A program made the position numbers and the translations under genes. The notes under the pieces are model-generated. The model was not told where the DNA came from. It was given only the letters and a program-made list of their open reading frames with translations, and searched no databases. This document shows positions 7,187-14,434 of a stretch of DNA of 37,343 nucleotides, piece after piece (position 1 is the stretch's first letter; every line of letters starts with the position of its first letter). Origin of the DNA: a virus; the IMG/VR virus record IMGVR_UViG_3300005253_001427, positions 1 to 37,343 of that record; one strand, written 5' to 3'.

Positions 7187-7945
7187 TCATTTCTCCAAAA
7201 TCAGCCTCGTAATCGTCTGGCCTCCAAACCCACGCTTATATTTCGATATATTCACCAGCTTCAAATCCCCTGCGAATATTTGCTCGCCCATTTCCAGAAA
7301 CTTATACCCAGAGTTTTTCAGAAGTCCCATCGCCATATAAATAGCGGTATGATTATTCTCGCCGGCGGCGCTGGCGTAGTAAGCTGCCGGCTTATTACAG
7401 TAAAACATGGCCCCGGCCTTGCCGTCGGTCAGGCACAAGGGTTTCATCCGGTGCTGAATCTCCCACGTCCGATCGCTTCGCCTGGGCCCTTTTATCGTTT
7501 CGCACATTTGCCGGTATTCAGGGACTTTTACGATATTCCACACATCGGTCTTATTTACCAGGCTTTTATAAGACTTCCTCAGACCGCAATGCAGATCCTC
7601 TACGCTGCGGGTCAAATCGATTATCTGAGTGTAGTAAGGCCTGGCCGTGTGTCCGTGCCGCAGTAGAAACTGGCTTATCACCGAGAGCCTGCCGTCTATC
7701 AGGAAGTCCAGGTAAGTGATATGAGGGCATATATCGTAGAGACGCTCAATATGTAGCTTAAGGGCCTTATCGCCGCCTGTGGCTACCATGGGCCTCCAGA
7801 AACCTGATATACGATTGTCTTTGAGCCCTGCGATAACTTTACAATCATCATCGTGAAACGAGAGGTCCTCGTAAGGGCCTGACATCGCTTGCGAATATTC
7901 GACATCCAAAGAGCTGTATAAGGCTGTGTATGCGTTAAGCTTCAC
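7187..7945 (-). CDS. FemAB/GNAT-like acyltransferase
   Basis: A 252-residue protein resembling the FemAB-like N-acyltransferases found in surface-polysaccharide and acid-sugar clusters. Typical features are IIDLTRSVEDLHCGLRKSYK with SLVNK (the 'L-R-K-x-Y-K-x-x-(I/V)-N' block), AGAMFYCNKPAAYYASAAGE (acceptor and CoA side) and the C-terminal NISKYKRGFGGQ. It starts with GTG at 7945 after AAGGATG. It is likely to acylate the amino group of a sugar intermediate, as this family does next to NeuB-type synthases. The exact acyl donor is unknown. Confidence 0.72.
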   Translation of the reverse strand: MKLNAYTALYSSLDVEYSQAMSGPYEDLSFHDDDCKVIAGLKDNRISGFWRPMVATGGDKALKLHIERLYDICPHITYLDFLIDGRLSVISQFLLRHGHTARPYYTQIIDLTRSVEDLHCGLRKSYKSLVNKTDVWNIVKVPEYRQMCETIKGPRRSDRTWEIQHRMKPLCLTDGKAGAMFYCNKPAAYYASAAGENNHTAIYMAMGLLKNSGYKFLEMGEQIFAGDLKLVNISKYKRGFGGQTITRLILEK

Positions 7946-8037
7946 TTCAATTCATCCTTTTTTTTCTCGTACTTTTCGTTCATACGCCAGTGAAGGAATA
8001 AGGACTTACGTCAATTTTAGCGATTTTTTTAACTTGA

Positions 8038-8068
8038 CACCCTCATTTCTGAGCCAAAAACGAGGGTG
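8038..8068. repeat. hairpin beside the 8.1-kb palindrome
   Basis: CACCCTC at 8038-8044 pairs with GAGGGTG at 8062-8068, leaving a 17-nt loop. There is no U-run on the minus-strand side, so this is not a standard terminator for the upstream genes. With the adjacent palindrome it forms a 70-nt structured gap between the small membrane gene and the acyltransferase gene. Confidence 0.45.
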
Positions 8069-8080
8069 AAATTGTAAATC

Positions 8081-8107
8081 CTATGGGGTGAACTGTTCAC
8101 CCCATAG
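8081..8107. repeat. 27-bp perfect palindrome, copy 1
   Basis: The arms CTATGGGGTGAAC and GTTCACCCCATAG (13 bp each) surround a single T. An identical palindrome lies at 29582-29608. The flanking AATTGTAAAT is shared too, on the left here and, in inverted orientation, on the right there. The stop codon of the small membrane gene lies inside it. It could be a protein-binding site, a terminase recognition site or a 3' RNA hairpin; no U-tract follows on either strand. Confidence 0.85.
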
Positions 8108-8330
8108 ACCCCGATTCCAACTCCCCAGCCGGGATACCGAACCACAAAAACGCCAAAATCGAAGTAATTTGTCTTGACAAAATCCCATAATCCAAAATCC
8201 CCAATACTACGCCAAAAATCAGGTTCGCCGCTTGTGCTTGCGAAAGTAAACCTATTAGATTCTCTGCTTTTAATTCCCAAGGTAAATCAGAAGCCCCGAT
8301 TGCGTAGGCTAAATCTTCAAGTGCTGCCAT
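8097..8330 (-). CDS. small membrane protein
   Basis: A 77-residue frame beginning MAALEDLAYAIGASDLPWEL, with a helical N-terminus and a hydrophobic segment at about residues 36-62 (NLIFGVVLGILDYGILSRQI...). Its start overlaps the end of the GNAT gene by 14 nt and its stop falls in the 27-bp palindrome. The overlapping frame on the same strand (8029-8280) is rejected because it lacks such coupling. Confidence 0.55.
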   Translation of the reverse strand: MAALEDLAYAIGASDLPWELKAENLIGLLSQAQAANLIFGVVLGILDYGILSRQITSILAFLWFGIPAGELESGSMG

Positions 8331-8883
8331 GATTATTGAAGTCCTCCTTATCTATTGAGAAGCAAAGGCTGTCGTAATATTCTCCCTGCCAGTATTTGCG
8401 ATTAGGCAAATCTAAATAACCTGTTTTGGCAAAGCCACAATATTTTCCAGTTACTTTCTGCCAAAACTCCCATGCCGGATTACATCGGTAGCACTCCCCG
8501 AAAACCGTATGTAAATTCAAATAGTTAAACGCCTGGTCGAGGAGAAGGTCAACGGCTTTTATGCCAATACCCTGACCACGTTGCTCCTGATGGAGAATAA
8601 GGCTTATCTCACCGATGCGATTCTCCCATTGGATATTAGTGATGCCTCCCATGCCGAAAAAATAATACTCCTTAACTGTGGAGTCCTCCTTGGAGACGAC
8701 GTAAGAGTCATCGACTATCGCAAAATACCGGTGTTGGCTATTGCGATTACAGACTACGTCCCTGTAAAACGCTTCCTGTTGCTCCTCAGTCAAGGGATAG
8801 GGAGTCCTGAGCGTCTCAAGACAGTCGTTCCGCCAGATACGCACTGTCTGGCATTGGTCTAATGTGAGAGCTTCAAGTTTCAT
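8317..8883 (-). CDS. GNAT N-acetyltransferase (RimJ/PseH-like)
   Basis: A 188-residue GNAT protein. The acetyl-CoA loop is QRGQGIG at residues 101-107, preceded by the GEISLIL strand. The N-terminus (LDQCQTVRIWRNDCLETLRT) is typical of RimJ/RimL-type and PseH-type enzymes, and the C-terminal FGECYRCNPAWEFWQK matches motif B. In pseudaminic and related pathways a GNAT acetylates the amino sugar made by the aminotransferase, and the aminotransferase gene lies two genes upstream here. The start overlaps the previous gene by ATGA. Confidence 0.85.
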   Translation of the reverse strand: MKLEALTLDQCQTVRIWRNDCLETLRTPYPLTEEQQEAFYRDVVCNRNSQHRYFAIVDDSYVVSKEDSTVKEYYFFGMGGITNIQWENRIGEISLILHQEQRGQGIGIKAVDLLLDQAFNYLNLHTVFGECYRCNPAWEFWQKVTGKYCGFAKTGYLDLPNRKYWQGEYYDSLCFSIDKEDFNNHGST

Positions 8884-9191
8884 CCTGTATCCTTCGCTTT
8901 CTTCATTTCATTATGAATAAGTAATATCCCTGCAAGTTGTAGCCAATTTAACGCCTCAATTCTTTCGCCTGTAAACCAGCAGGACAAGGCAACAATAACA
9001 GCGAAAAATATGATTATATACTCAATCATTTTGCATCCTTTTTTAGCATAAATACAGAGTAAAGTTTTTTGGGGATCTACACCAAACAATTTGAACGACT
9101 TACCCCAATCACTATGACCACTTGATATTGTATAAAAAGCACAAATCAAGATACTGATAATTATATATATCGGAACTAATATCATATCCAT
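8880..9191 (-). CDS. membrane protein with nested second start
   Basis: A 103-residue protein with an N-terminal membrane helix (residues 3-22, ILVPIYIIISILICAFYTI), a loop and a second hydrophobic region at 56-92. AAGGAAGGAAGG precedes the ATG at 9191. A second in-frame ATG at 9029 has AAGGATG just upstream and begins MIEYIIIFFAVIVALSCW, which would make a 49-residue membrane protein alone. The stop overlaps the GNAT start. Function unknown. Confidence 0.6.
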   Translation of the reverse strand: MDMILVPIYIIISILICAFYTISSGHSDWGKSFKLFGVDPQKTLLCIYAKKGCKMIEYIIIFFAVIVALSCWFTGERIEALNWLQLAGILLIHNEMKKAKDTG

Positions 9192-9213
9192 AATTATTCC
9201 TTCCTTCCTTCAT

Positions 9214-10530
9214 TCACTCACACTTCTGGAAAGTCCAGTGTTTTTTGCCACACTTCTTACAGTCCGGCATAGCTTTCGTCTGTTCCGGGGCCGGGGTAGT
9301 TACTAAGCGAAGTGTCTCTTCGGCAGGGATACCTACGAGAGCATCCTGCGGTTTGTCCCAGAATTTATTGACCATCTTCATGGCCTGCCGTATAACGGAT
9401 ATTGTCTTATCGATATCGGTCAAGTCGTGAGAGTATCCCACAAATTGGGCATGACCGAAGAATATCCCCTGCTTGAGGCACTCCTGCCAAAACAGACTCT
9501 TATGAGCAGCCGTCGGGAAGATGAAGTGCGTCCTCGGAGGCAGGCCAATACACTTGATATCCTCACCCTTCATTATGGCCTGCGCGGCCTGATTAAAAGC
9601 GGTTTTCATCTTAGATCCCATTACCCAGATATGCTCGATAGCAGCCTTGTTACGCAGCACCTTGATAGTAGCTATCGCCGCCGAGATACCCAGTAGATCG
9701 CCGCCGAAGGTGCTCGATACGAAACAGTTGGATTCCAGTACCTTCATAATGTCCCTGTTACCGCCGAAGCACGCCATCGGCACACCGTTAGCCATGGCCT
9801 TGCCGAAACACGATAAATCCGGCTTTATCTTCCAGTGATTCTGCGCCGAGAGCTTTCTCGTCCTGAACCCGGTAACATTCTCATCGAGGATCATAACGGT
9901 CTTATGGACTGTGCAGAGCTTTCTGACCTCCTTGAGCCACTTCTCTACACGCCCTTCATCCTCATACACATAAGGCTCCAGTATGAAAGCGGCAGGCTTC
10001 TTCTCGACGAGCAGCTCTTCGAGCTTTCTCACGTCACCCCATTTTACAGGTGTTACATCCTGCTTGACTGAGCCGGCGTTTTTGGGAGTCGTGCAGTTGT
10101 ACCACGAATGCCAGCCATGATAACCGCAACAAAGAATAGGCTCCCGGCCAGTATATGCTCTCGCCACCCGGACGGCAGCCTGGCAGGACTCCGAGCCGGT
10201 CTTGACGAAACGCATCATCTCCATCGAGGGAAATACATCGTGCATGAGTTCTGCTAATTCAGTCTCTTTCGGGTGTGAGAGTGAGAATAGAGTGCCTTTC
10301 TTTAACTGCTCAGTAACCGCTTCAACAACGGCGGGGTAGGCATGCCCGAGTATAGTCGCACCCAGACTGCACGGATAGTCGATAAATTTTCTACCGAGGG
10401 CATCGAATATCTTAGAGCCTTTTCCGTACTCTATCCATTCCGGATAAACGTCCGCGACATGACAACAGACTCTTTTGCTCAAAGTTTGTACCCCATCAGG
10501 TATCAGTGTCGTTGTTTGTTTCCAAGTCAT
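9214..10530 (-). CDS. class III PLP aminotransferase (glutamate-1-semialdehyde aminomutase family) with C-terminal zinc-ribbon tail
   Basis: A 438-residue PLP enzyme. The cofactor-binding features are visible: FVKTGSES phosphate loop near 108-115, HGWH at 138-141, Asp216 in LDENVTGFR (usual form DEVxTGFR) and the Schiff-base Lys244 in PDLSCFGKAMANGVPMA. Relatives in flagellin-glycan and nonulosonate clusters aminate keto-sugars in place of a DegT-type PseC. After the catalytic domain a linker leads to a tail ending CKKCGKKHWTFQKC, which looks like a zinc-binding addition. It overlaps the next gene's stop by four bases. Confidence 0.88.
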   Translation of the reverse strand: MTWKQTTTLIPDGVQTLSKRVCCHVADVYPEWIEYGKGSKIFDALGRKFIDYPCSLGATILGHAYPAVVEAVTEQLKKGTLFSLSHPKETELAELMHDVFPSMEMMRFVKTGSESCQAAVRVARAYTGREPILCCGYHGWHSWYNCTTPKNAGSVKQDVTPVKWGDVRKLEELLVEKKPAAFILEPYVYEDEGRVEKWLKEVRKLCTVHKTVMILDENVTGFRTRKLSAQNHWKIKPDLSCFGKAMANGVPMACFGGNRDIMKVLESNCFVSSTFGGDLLGISAAIATIKVLRNKAAIEHIWVMGSKMKTAFNQAAQAIMKGEDIKCIGLPPRTHFIFPTAAHKSLFWQECLKQGIFFGHAQFVGYSHDLTDIDKTISVIRQAMKMVNKFWDKPQDALVGIPAEETLRLVTTPAPEQTKAMPDCKKCGKKHWTFQKCE

Positions 10531-10883
10531 TTTTTTGCCTCTTTCTCTTCTCTTAATAAAATGATTGCAAGTATCGAATACAAAGCATTGTCCATCAGTG
10601 TATCTTCGATAGATTCGTTCTTAACTTCCAAAACCCCCTGTTGCATGAATGATTCGAGCCTCGCCCACTTGTCGGTGAGTCTTACCATAACACCGGTAAA
10701 AGGCGTAATACCCATATCCCGACACTTATATAAGTTGCGGAGAGGTATCGACTTAATACCATAGTCGTGATTCTTGCTCGAATGCAGTTCCGCCATCTCG
10801 GCCAGTAACTCAAAGAAACCGGGATGCCCGTGAAAATCGGGATTGTCAAATACAGCTTTGAGATCTTCCTTGATTGTACTCAT
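10527..10883 (-). CDS. Nmad1-like (DUF1599) protein
   Basis: A 118-residue protein, start chosen at 10883 where GGAGGTG lies 6 nt upstream; the frame is open further up but would run into the reductase gene. It contains SSKNHDYG near residue 38, GVMVRLTDKWARLESF and SIEDTLMDNALYSILAI, the pattern of the nucleotide-modification-associated domain 1 proteins of phages. These occur near DNA or nucleotide modification genes, but the biochemical role is not established. Here it sits between the reductase and the aminotransferase. Confidence 0.75.
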   Translation of the reverse strand: MSTIKEDLKAVFDNPDFHGHPGFFELLAEMAELHSSKNHDYGIKSIPLRNLYKCRDMGITPFTGVMVRLTDKWARLESFMQQGVLEVKNESIEDTLMDNALYSILAIILLREEKEAKK

Positions 10884-10884
10884 A

Positions 10885-11532
10885 TCACCACCTCCTCGTA
10901 TCCAGCAATTCTTCATCGTGCCTTTCGAGATTCTTCCATCGATGGAGAAAGTCCAGATTTCTCTGTAACTGCTCAAACGAGTCCACCCCGATTATCACCT
11001 TGTCGATATACGGATTACACAGGCAGAATTTTATACATTCGCAAGGTTCTATGCCGTCCTTGAGTATCCGGCCTCGCAGGAAGATACTGCGGACGTGGAT
11101 TTCAACGTCATCTTCCTTCAACTGCTCAAAATCACTTTCGAATCTCCTGTCATAGAGTGAATAGGGTAACTGCACTATTCTTAAAGTATCATTCTCGCCA
11201 ATCTCAAGCAAATCTTCTGGCGAATATACAGACACAGAATCTAAACCAACTTCCCCAAACACTTTCATATTATGTGCCATAATTGCGTAAGGCTCGATTT
11301 CTAAGACTTCTGCGACCTCATCAACACTCTGCACCTTGATTATCTTATTGAAGTAGCTGTTGGGACGGTCGAAATCGTTGCCGTAAGCCGTTGCCATGTC
11401 TAATGTGTCGATACCTGACGTTTGGCAATAACCAAGCACTTTCGTAATGTTTTTGTCTGATAATCGGGAGCCATTATAAGGTTTATCCCAATTTGCGCAT
11501 CCTATGGCAATACGAGAGAATAAGTTAGGCAT
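10885..11532 (-). CDS. short aldo/keto reductase
   Basis: A 215-residue protein with the aldo/keto reductase opening (RIAIGCANWDKPYNG), the active-site Asp and Tyr in IDTLDMATAYGN, and an AHN motif at the place of the usual active-site His. The final IIGVDSFEQLQRNLDFL matches the NADP-binding end of the family. It is shorter than the usual 280-320 residues, so part of the barrel is reduced. AKR genes recur with PseI/SpsF/aminotransferase clusters, where they may supply or reduce a sugar precursor. Start at ATG 11532, with AAGGAG 5 nt upstream, is preferred over GTG 11538. Confidence 0.78.
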   Translation of the reverse strand: MPNLFSRIAIGCANWDKPYNGSRLSDKNITKVLGYCQTSGIDTLDMATAYGNDFDRPNSYFNKIIKVQSVDEVAEVLEIEPYAIMAHNMKVFGEVGLDSVSVYSPEDLLEIGENDTLRIVQLPYSLYDRRFESDFEQLKEDDVEIHVRSIFLRGRILKDGIEPCECIKFCLCNPYIDKVIIGVDSFEQLQRNLDFLHRWKNLERHDEELLDTRRW

Positions 11533-11534
11533 AA

Positions 11535-11924
11535 TCACTCCTTATCGTGGATAGTGCCGATGATTTCAATGTTAATGACATTGTGTTTAATTAGCATATC
11601 CCAGGCGGGTAAGCCTTTAACACAATAGGCTAAACGTTTTTCGCAAAAATAAACTTCTCCTTTGTAACGAATATCTGTGCCAAATGCTTTAATAACATTA
11701 AACGCGATTATATCGCCAACGTAACCTTCTTTTTTGTTCTTGTCTTTGAGGCCGGTCTGCTGGCCTACTGTTTCGGGGATGACTTGGACAAAAGTCAAAA
11801 CAAATGAAGCTGGTGTATGATACTTATCTGTAATTGGTATAATGTATGCAGCACCGGCTCGCTCAAAATACCATCCATAGATAAAGTCCTTATCGTCTAT
11901 TGGTAAGCCTCTGTAAGGTCTCAT
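11535..11924 (-). CDS. YopX family phage protein
   Basis: A 129-residue protein. VGQQTGLKDKNKKEGYVGDIIAF is the YopX signature (usual form Q-x-TGL-D-x-N-G-x-E-I-Y-E-GDIV). The start is the ATG at 11924, which shares its A with the TAA stop of the preceding gene (TAATG). YopX proteins are frequent in phages; their biochemical function is unknown. Confidence 0.82.
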   Translation of the reverse strand: MRPYRGLPIDDKDFIYGWYFERAGAAYIIPITDKYHTPASFVLTFVQVIPETVGQQTGLKDKNKKEGYVGDIIAFNVIKAFGTDIRYKGEVYFCEKRLAYCVKGLPAWDMLIKHNVINIEIIGTIHDKE

Positions 11925-12121
11925 TACAGCCACACTCTCGGTACTTTGACTATCTGTTTCGCTCCGCACTGAGGACACTCATGTTCATAAGTCCCCGGCT
12001 CAAGCACTATCATGCCCGGGAACTTATGCTCCGGGTGTTGACAAGGTATCGGTGGTGCGTCAACTATTTTTCGGAGTCCACTTTTTTCTTTTACCGTTAG
12101 CATTTCTTTTACCGTTAGCAT
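11924..12121 (-). CDS. small zinc-ribbon protein with duplicated N-terminus
   Basis: A 65-residue protein with PCQHPEH and ECPQCG, a likely zinc-binding CxxH/CxxC set. Its first 12 residues are the same six repeated (MLTVKE MLTVKE), produced by an exact 18-bp tandem duplication that also duplicates the ATG. AAAGGAG lies 7 nt before the first ATG. Stop and next start overlap as TAATG. Function unknown. Confidence 0.65.
   Translation of the reverse strand: MLTVKEMLTVKEKSGLRKIVDAPPIPCQHPEHKFPGMIVLEPGTYEHECPQCGAKQIVKVPRVWL
12086..12121 (-). repeat. 18-bp exact tandem duplication at gene start
   Basis: Two identical copies of ATGCTAACGGTAAAAGAA in direct succession at the start of the zinc-ribbon gene. 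The exact identity points to a recent slippage duplication. Only the outer ATG is well placed for the ribosome-binding site. Confidence 0.9.
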
Positions 12122-12143
12122 TTTAATTCTCCTTTAGAAAAAT

Positions 12144-12203
12144 AAAAGCCGGGAGTTCTGAGCGCAAATCTTAACAGTGAAAGAAGTGCCTCCCGGCTTT
12201 TTG
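12144..12203. terminator. bidirectional terminator with 35-nt loop
   Basis: AAAAGCCGGGAG (12144-12155) pairs with CTCCCGGCTTTT (12191-12202) in a 12-bp stem. Read on either strand it ends in a U-rich run, so it can terminate transcripts both ways. On the minus strand it follows the dehydratase gene, separating it from the downstream reductase and aminotransferase genes. The 35-nt loop is much longer than in a normal terminator. Confidence 0.75.
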
Positions 12204-12277
12204 ATTCATCGAAATACACTGTTGTTATTACGCTCATTACAACAGCAATATACAGCAGCCTAAAATCCTGTCAAGGA

Positions 12278-13150
12278 TTATTTTAATAATTTTTGAAATT
12301 CTTCTGAGGTGAGCCAATCGGTATTCGTATCGGAGGTATATCCATCGTCCAGTTCCTCGTGAAGTTTCTCTGATTTTTGCAGGCCGATGAATTTGAAGGT
12401 GCACTCCGGGTCGATAGCCCGGGCCACATCGGTTATCTTCATCGAAGGCAGTCTCGGGATATGAAGGGTTTCAGCCTTTTCGGCTGTAAGGTGCTTTAGT
12501 ACGGCCTTGGCCGCCTGCTCTAAGGTCATCCAGAAGCGCGTACAGTTGGGATCAGTTATCGGGAATTCATGGATCCCCTGCTCTTTGAGTTTCAGAAAAT
12601 ACTCGACTACAGAGCCGCGACTATTGACGACGTTGCCGTACCGGATGATCCGGAAGCAGGTCTTACTGTAGATATTAGCCGCCGCAAAGAGCCTTTCGGC
12701 GGTGAATTTAGTAGCTCCGTAGAGATTTCGAGGGGATGGGCTCTTGTCTGTAGAGACCAGCACAGCCCTCTTGACGTTATTTTTCATACAGGCATCGACT
12801 ATATTGGAGCTGCCTATAATATTGGTCTGGACGGCCTCCAGCGGATTCTCCTCGCACATACGGATATGCTTGAGAGCGGCGGCGTGAATGACGTAATCGA
12901 CCTTATCGCAGCACCACGACAGCCTGTCTTTGTCCCTTACGTCACCGATACGAAAACGAAGCCAGGGGACACCTTCGAACTTTTTCATCATCAAGTGCTG
13001 GTTGTACTCGTTGCGACTGTATATGATGACCTTCTTAGGAAAGCCAAATTGATAAGATGGTCTGGCCTTATTTATCTCCTCTATGAGCGCATTTCCTAAG
13101 CTGCCGCTTCCACCCGAAATGAGTAGTGTTGAATTATCGAGTGTCGCCAT
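12278..13150 (-). CDS. pseB: PseB-type UDP-sugar 4,6-dehydratase
   Basis: A 290-residue extended short-chain dehydrogenase. NAD-binding motif GGSGSLG at residues 13-19; VIHAAALKHI at 87-96; catalytic region STDKSPSPRNLYGATK at 133-148 with Thr134/Asp135/Lys136 and Tyr144/Lys148. This is the pattern of FlaA1/PseB UDP-GlcNAc 4,6-dehydratases (and of LegB-type homologues), the first step of pseudaminic and legionaminic acid synthesis. It is some 40 residues shorter than usual PseB. It overlaps the preceding cysteine-rich gene by 17 nt; a terminator lies downstream. Confidence 0.88.
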   Translation of the reverse strand: MATLDNSTLLISGGSGSLGNALIEEINKARPSYQFGFPKKVIIYSRNEYNQHLMMKKFEGVPWLRFRIGDVRDKDRLSWCCDKVDYVIHAAALKHIRMCEENPLEAVQTNIIGSSNIVDACMKNNVKRAVLVSTDKSPSPRNLYGATKFTAERLFAAANIYSKTCFRIIRYGNVVNSRGSVVEYFLKLKEQGIHEFPITDPNCTRFWMTLEQAAKAVLKHLTAEKAETLHIPRLPSMKITDVARAIDPECTFKFIGLQKSEKLHEELDDGYTSDTNTDWLTSEEFQKLLK

Positions 13151-13598
13151 AGCAAAATTTCCTTATGTCCCTTTTAAGCCTCAAAAACAGTGAATCTATA
13201 TGGTCTTTCAAGATAACGCCTCTCACAAAAAGAGTAACCGGCTTTACCTGTATCCACCTACCTGTTTTCCAGACCATACGGCTGTATTTGAATTCGCACA
13301 TATAAAACGAGTCCTGCCTGCAATCATAAGCTCTGCACTCCGCCGGCATGTCCTCCCGTTTAAGACGACATCCTGTTTCCGGATCATAAAACCCCTCTTT
13401 GAAATCATGCCTTGCCTTTAATGCCGCTTTAACATATACGTCAGGCCGTGCCTTGCCGTCCCATTCGGTCCACAAGTGCCTGTTCTCGTCCGTGAGATAC
13501 TGTTTCTTAGTCCTGTAGCAGTTATTGCAGCAGATACCGTCAATGAAGACATCGTTTACCGCTGGACAATTCAGGTCGCATTTGAAGTCTTTTGCCAT
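13134..13598 (-). CDS. cysteine-rich protein of unknown function
   Basis: A 154-residue protein with ten or so cysteines: CDLNCPAVNDVFIDGICCNNC at the N-terminus and GCRL...ECRAYDCRQ in the middle. This spacing recalls small iron or zinc-chelating domains (YkgJ-like), but I would not assign it. It lies between the synthase and dehydratase genes, overlapping both (28 and 17 nt), so it probably belongs to the sugar pathway or its carrier system. Confidence 0.65.
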   Translation of the reverse strand: MAKDFKCDLNCPAVNDVFIDGICCNNCYRTKKQYLTDENRHLWTEWDGKARPDVYVKAALKARHDFKEGFYDPETGCRLKREDMPAECRAYDCRQDSFYMCEFKYSRMVWKTGRWIQVKPVTLFVRGVILKDHIDSLFLRLKRDIRKFCYGDTR

Positions 13599-14434
13599 AC
13601 TACCCTTAGCATTTCGCCATTCATTTTTTTGCGATGATAACTCTTAGTTCGGTCGTAGTCAACCTTGCCCATTATCAACTCTGCCTGGCGGACAATATCG
13701 ACCATCGCCGCAAACTTATCTGGGAATACGGCGAAAGAAGCGTCGAGGTTATCGTCATCAAGCTTTATGTGGGTCTCTATCACGCACGCGCCGAGAGTTA
13801 CCGCCATCAGCGGCACCGACAAGGCCTGAGTATGATTACTGAGTCCGAGTTTCTTGCCGAATTTCCTCATATCTTCGAGCATAACCAGATTCATATCACT
13901 GGTCTTTGCCGGGTACTCCGATACGCAGTACAGTAGGACAACATCTTTGTACTTGAGTATCTCAAGGGCTGCGGTAATCTCCTTCTCAGTACCCCCTCCA
14001 GTACTGAGAAGAATCTTTTTAACATAAGGGTCTTTTGCTAACTCTGTCAATAATTCGACATAATTAAGCTCGAATGAAGCGATTTTGACCGTTTTTACCC
14101 CTAACTCTGCCAGAATCGGCACGGTATTAGGGTGATATACGCTAAGGATGAATTCGAGTCCCGCCGATTTAGTAGCCCTTCGAAGGTCAGGGAGCCATTC
14201 GTAAGGGATCGCTATCTCATCGTAAAGGTCGTATAGATTTCTGCCGGACCATGGGCCTTCCGTAATAACAAAAGGAGGGTCGCCACTCTTGAGGGTCATT
14301 TCTTCGGGCTTGAAAGCTGAAAACTTTACAGCATCGGCGCCGGCGGCCCGCGCCGCATCGATAAGTGCAATACAGCGAGCGTAACTCTTTCTGTGCGCTG
14401 CGCCTGTCTCGGCAATTATAAATACTTTACGCAT
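13571..14434 (-). CDS. pseI: NeuB-family nonulosonate synthase (PseI-like)
   Basis: A 287-residue TIM-barrel synthase that condenses phosphoenolpyruvate with a six-carbon sugar. IIAETGAAH (Glu9, His14) and AGADAVKFSAFKPEE match the NeuB start. GPWSGRNLYDLYDEIAIPYEW is the form typical of pseudaminic acid synthase PseI. LSNHTQALSVPLMAVTLGACVIETHI is the conserved C-terminal barrel block. The antifreeze-like SAF domain that normally completes the active site is absent (family about 340-350 residues). Start set at 14434, inside the end of the adaptor gene (8-nt overlap); the frame is open further upstream but would overlap the adaptor gene more. Confidence 0.9.
   Translation of the reverse strand: MRKVFIIAETGAAHRKSYARCIALIDAARAAGADAVKFSAFKPEEMTLKSGDPPFVITEGPWSGRNLYDLYDEIAIPYEWLPDLRRATKSAGLEFILSVYHPNTVPILAELGVKTVKIASFELNYVELLTELAKDPYVKKILLSTGGGTEKEITAALEILKYKDVVLLYCVSEYPAKTSDMNLVMLEDMRKFGKKLGLSNHTQALSVPLMAVTLGACVIETHIKLDDDNLDASFAVFPDKFAAMVDIVRQAELIMGKVDYDRTKSYHRKKMNGEMLRVVWQKTSNAT

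Noticed and set aside
8081-8107. Palindrome as a simple intrinsic terminator
   Set aside because: No U-run follows on either strand at either copy.
8029-8280. 83-residue minus-strand frame in the palindrome region
   Set aside because: It overlaps the small membrane gene in another frame, lacks a ribosome-binding site and crosses both the hairpin and the palindrome.
5953-14434. DNA hypermodification pathway
   Set aside because: No thymidylate-synthase-like hydroxymethylase, base glycosyltransferase or DNA-base kinase is recognisable, so the sugar-acid explanation is better.
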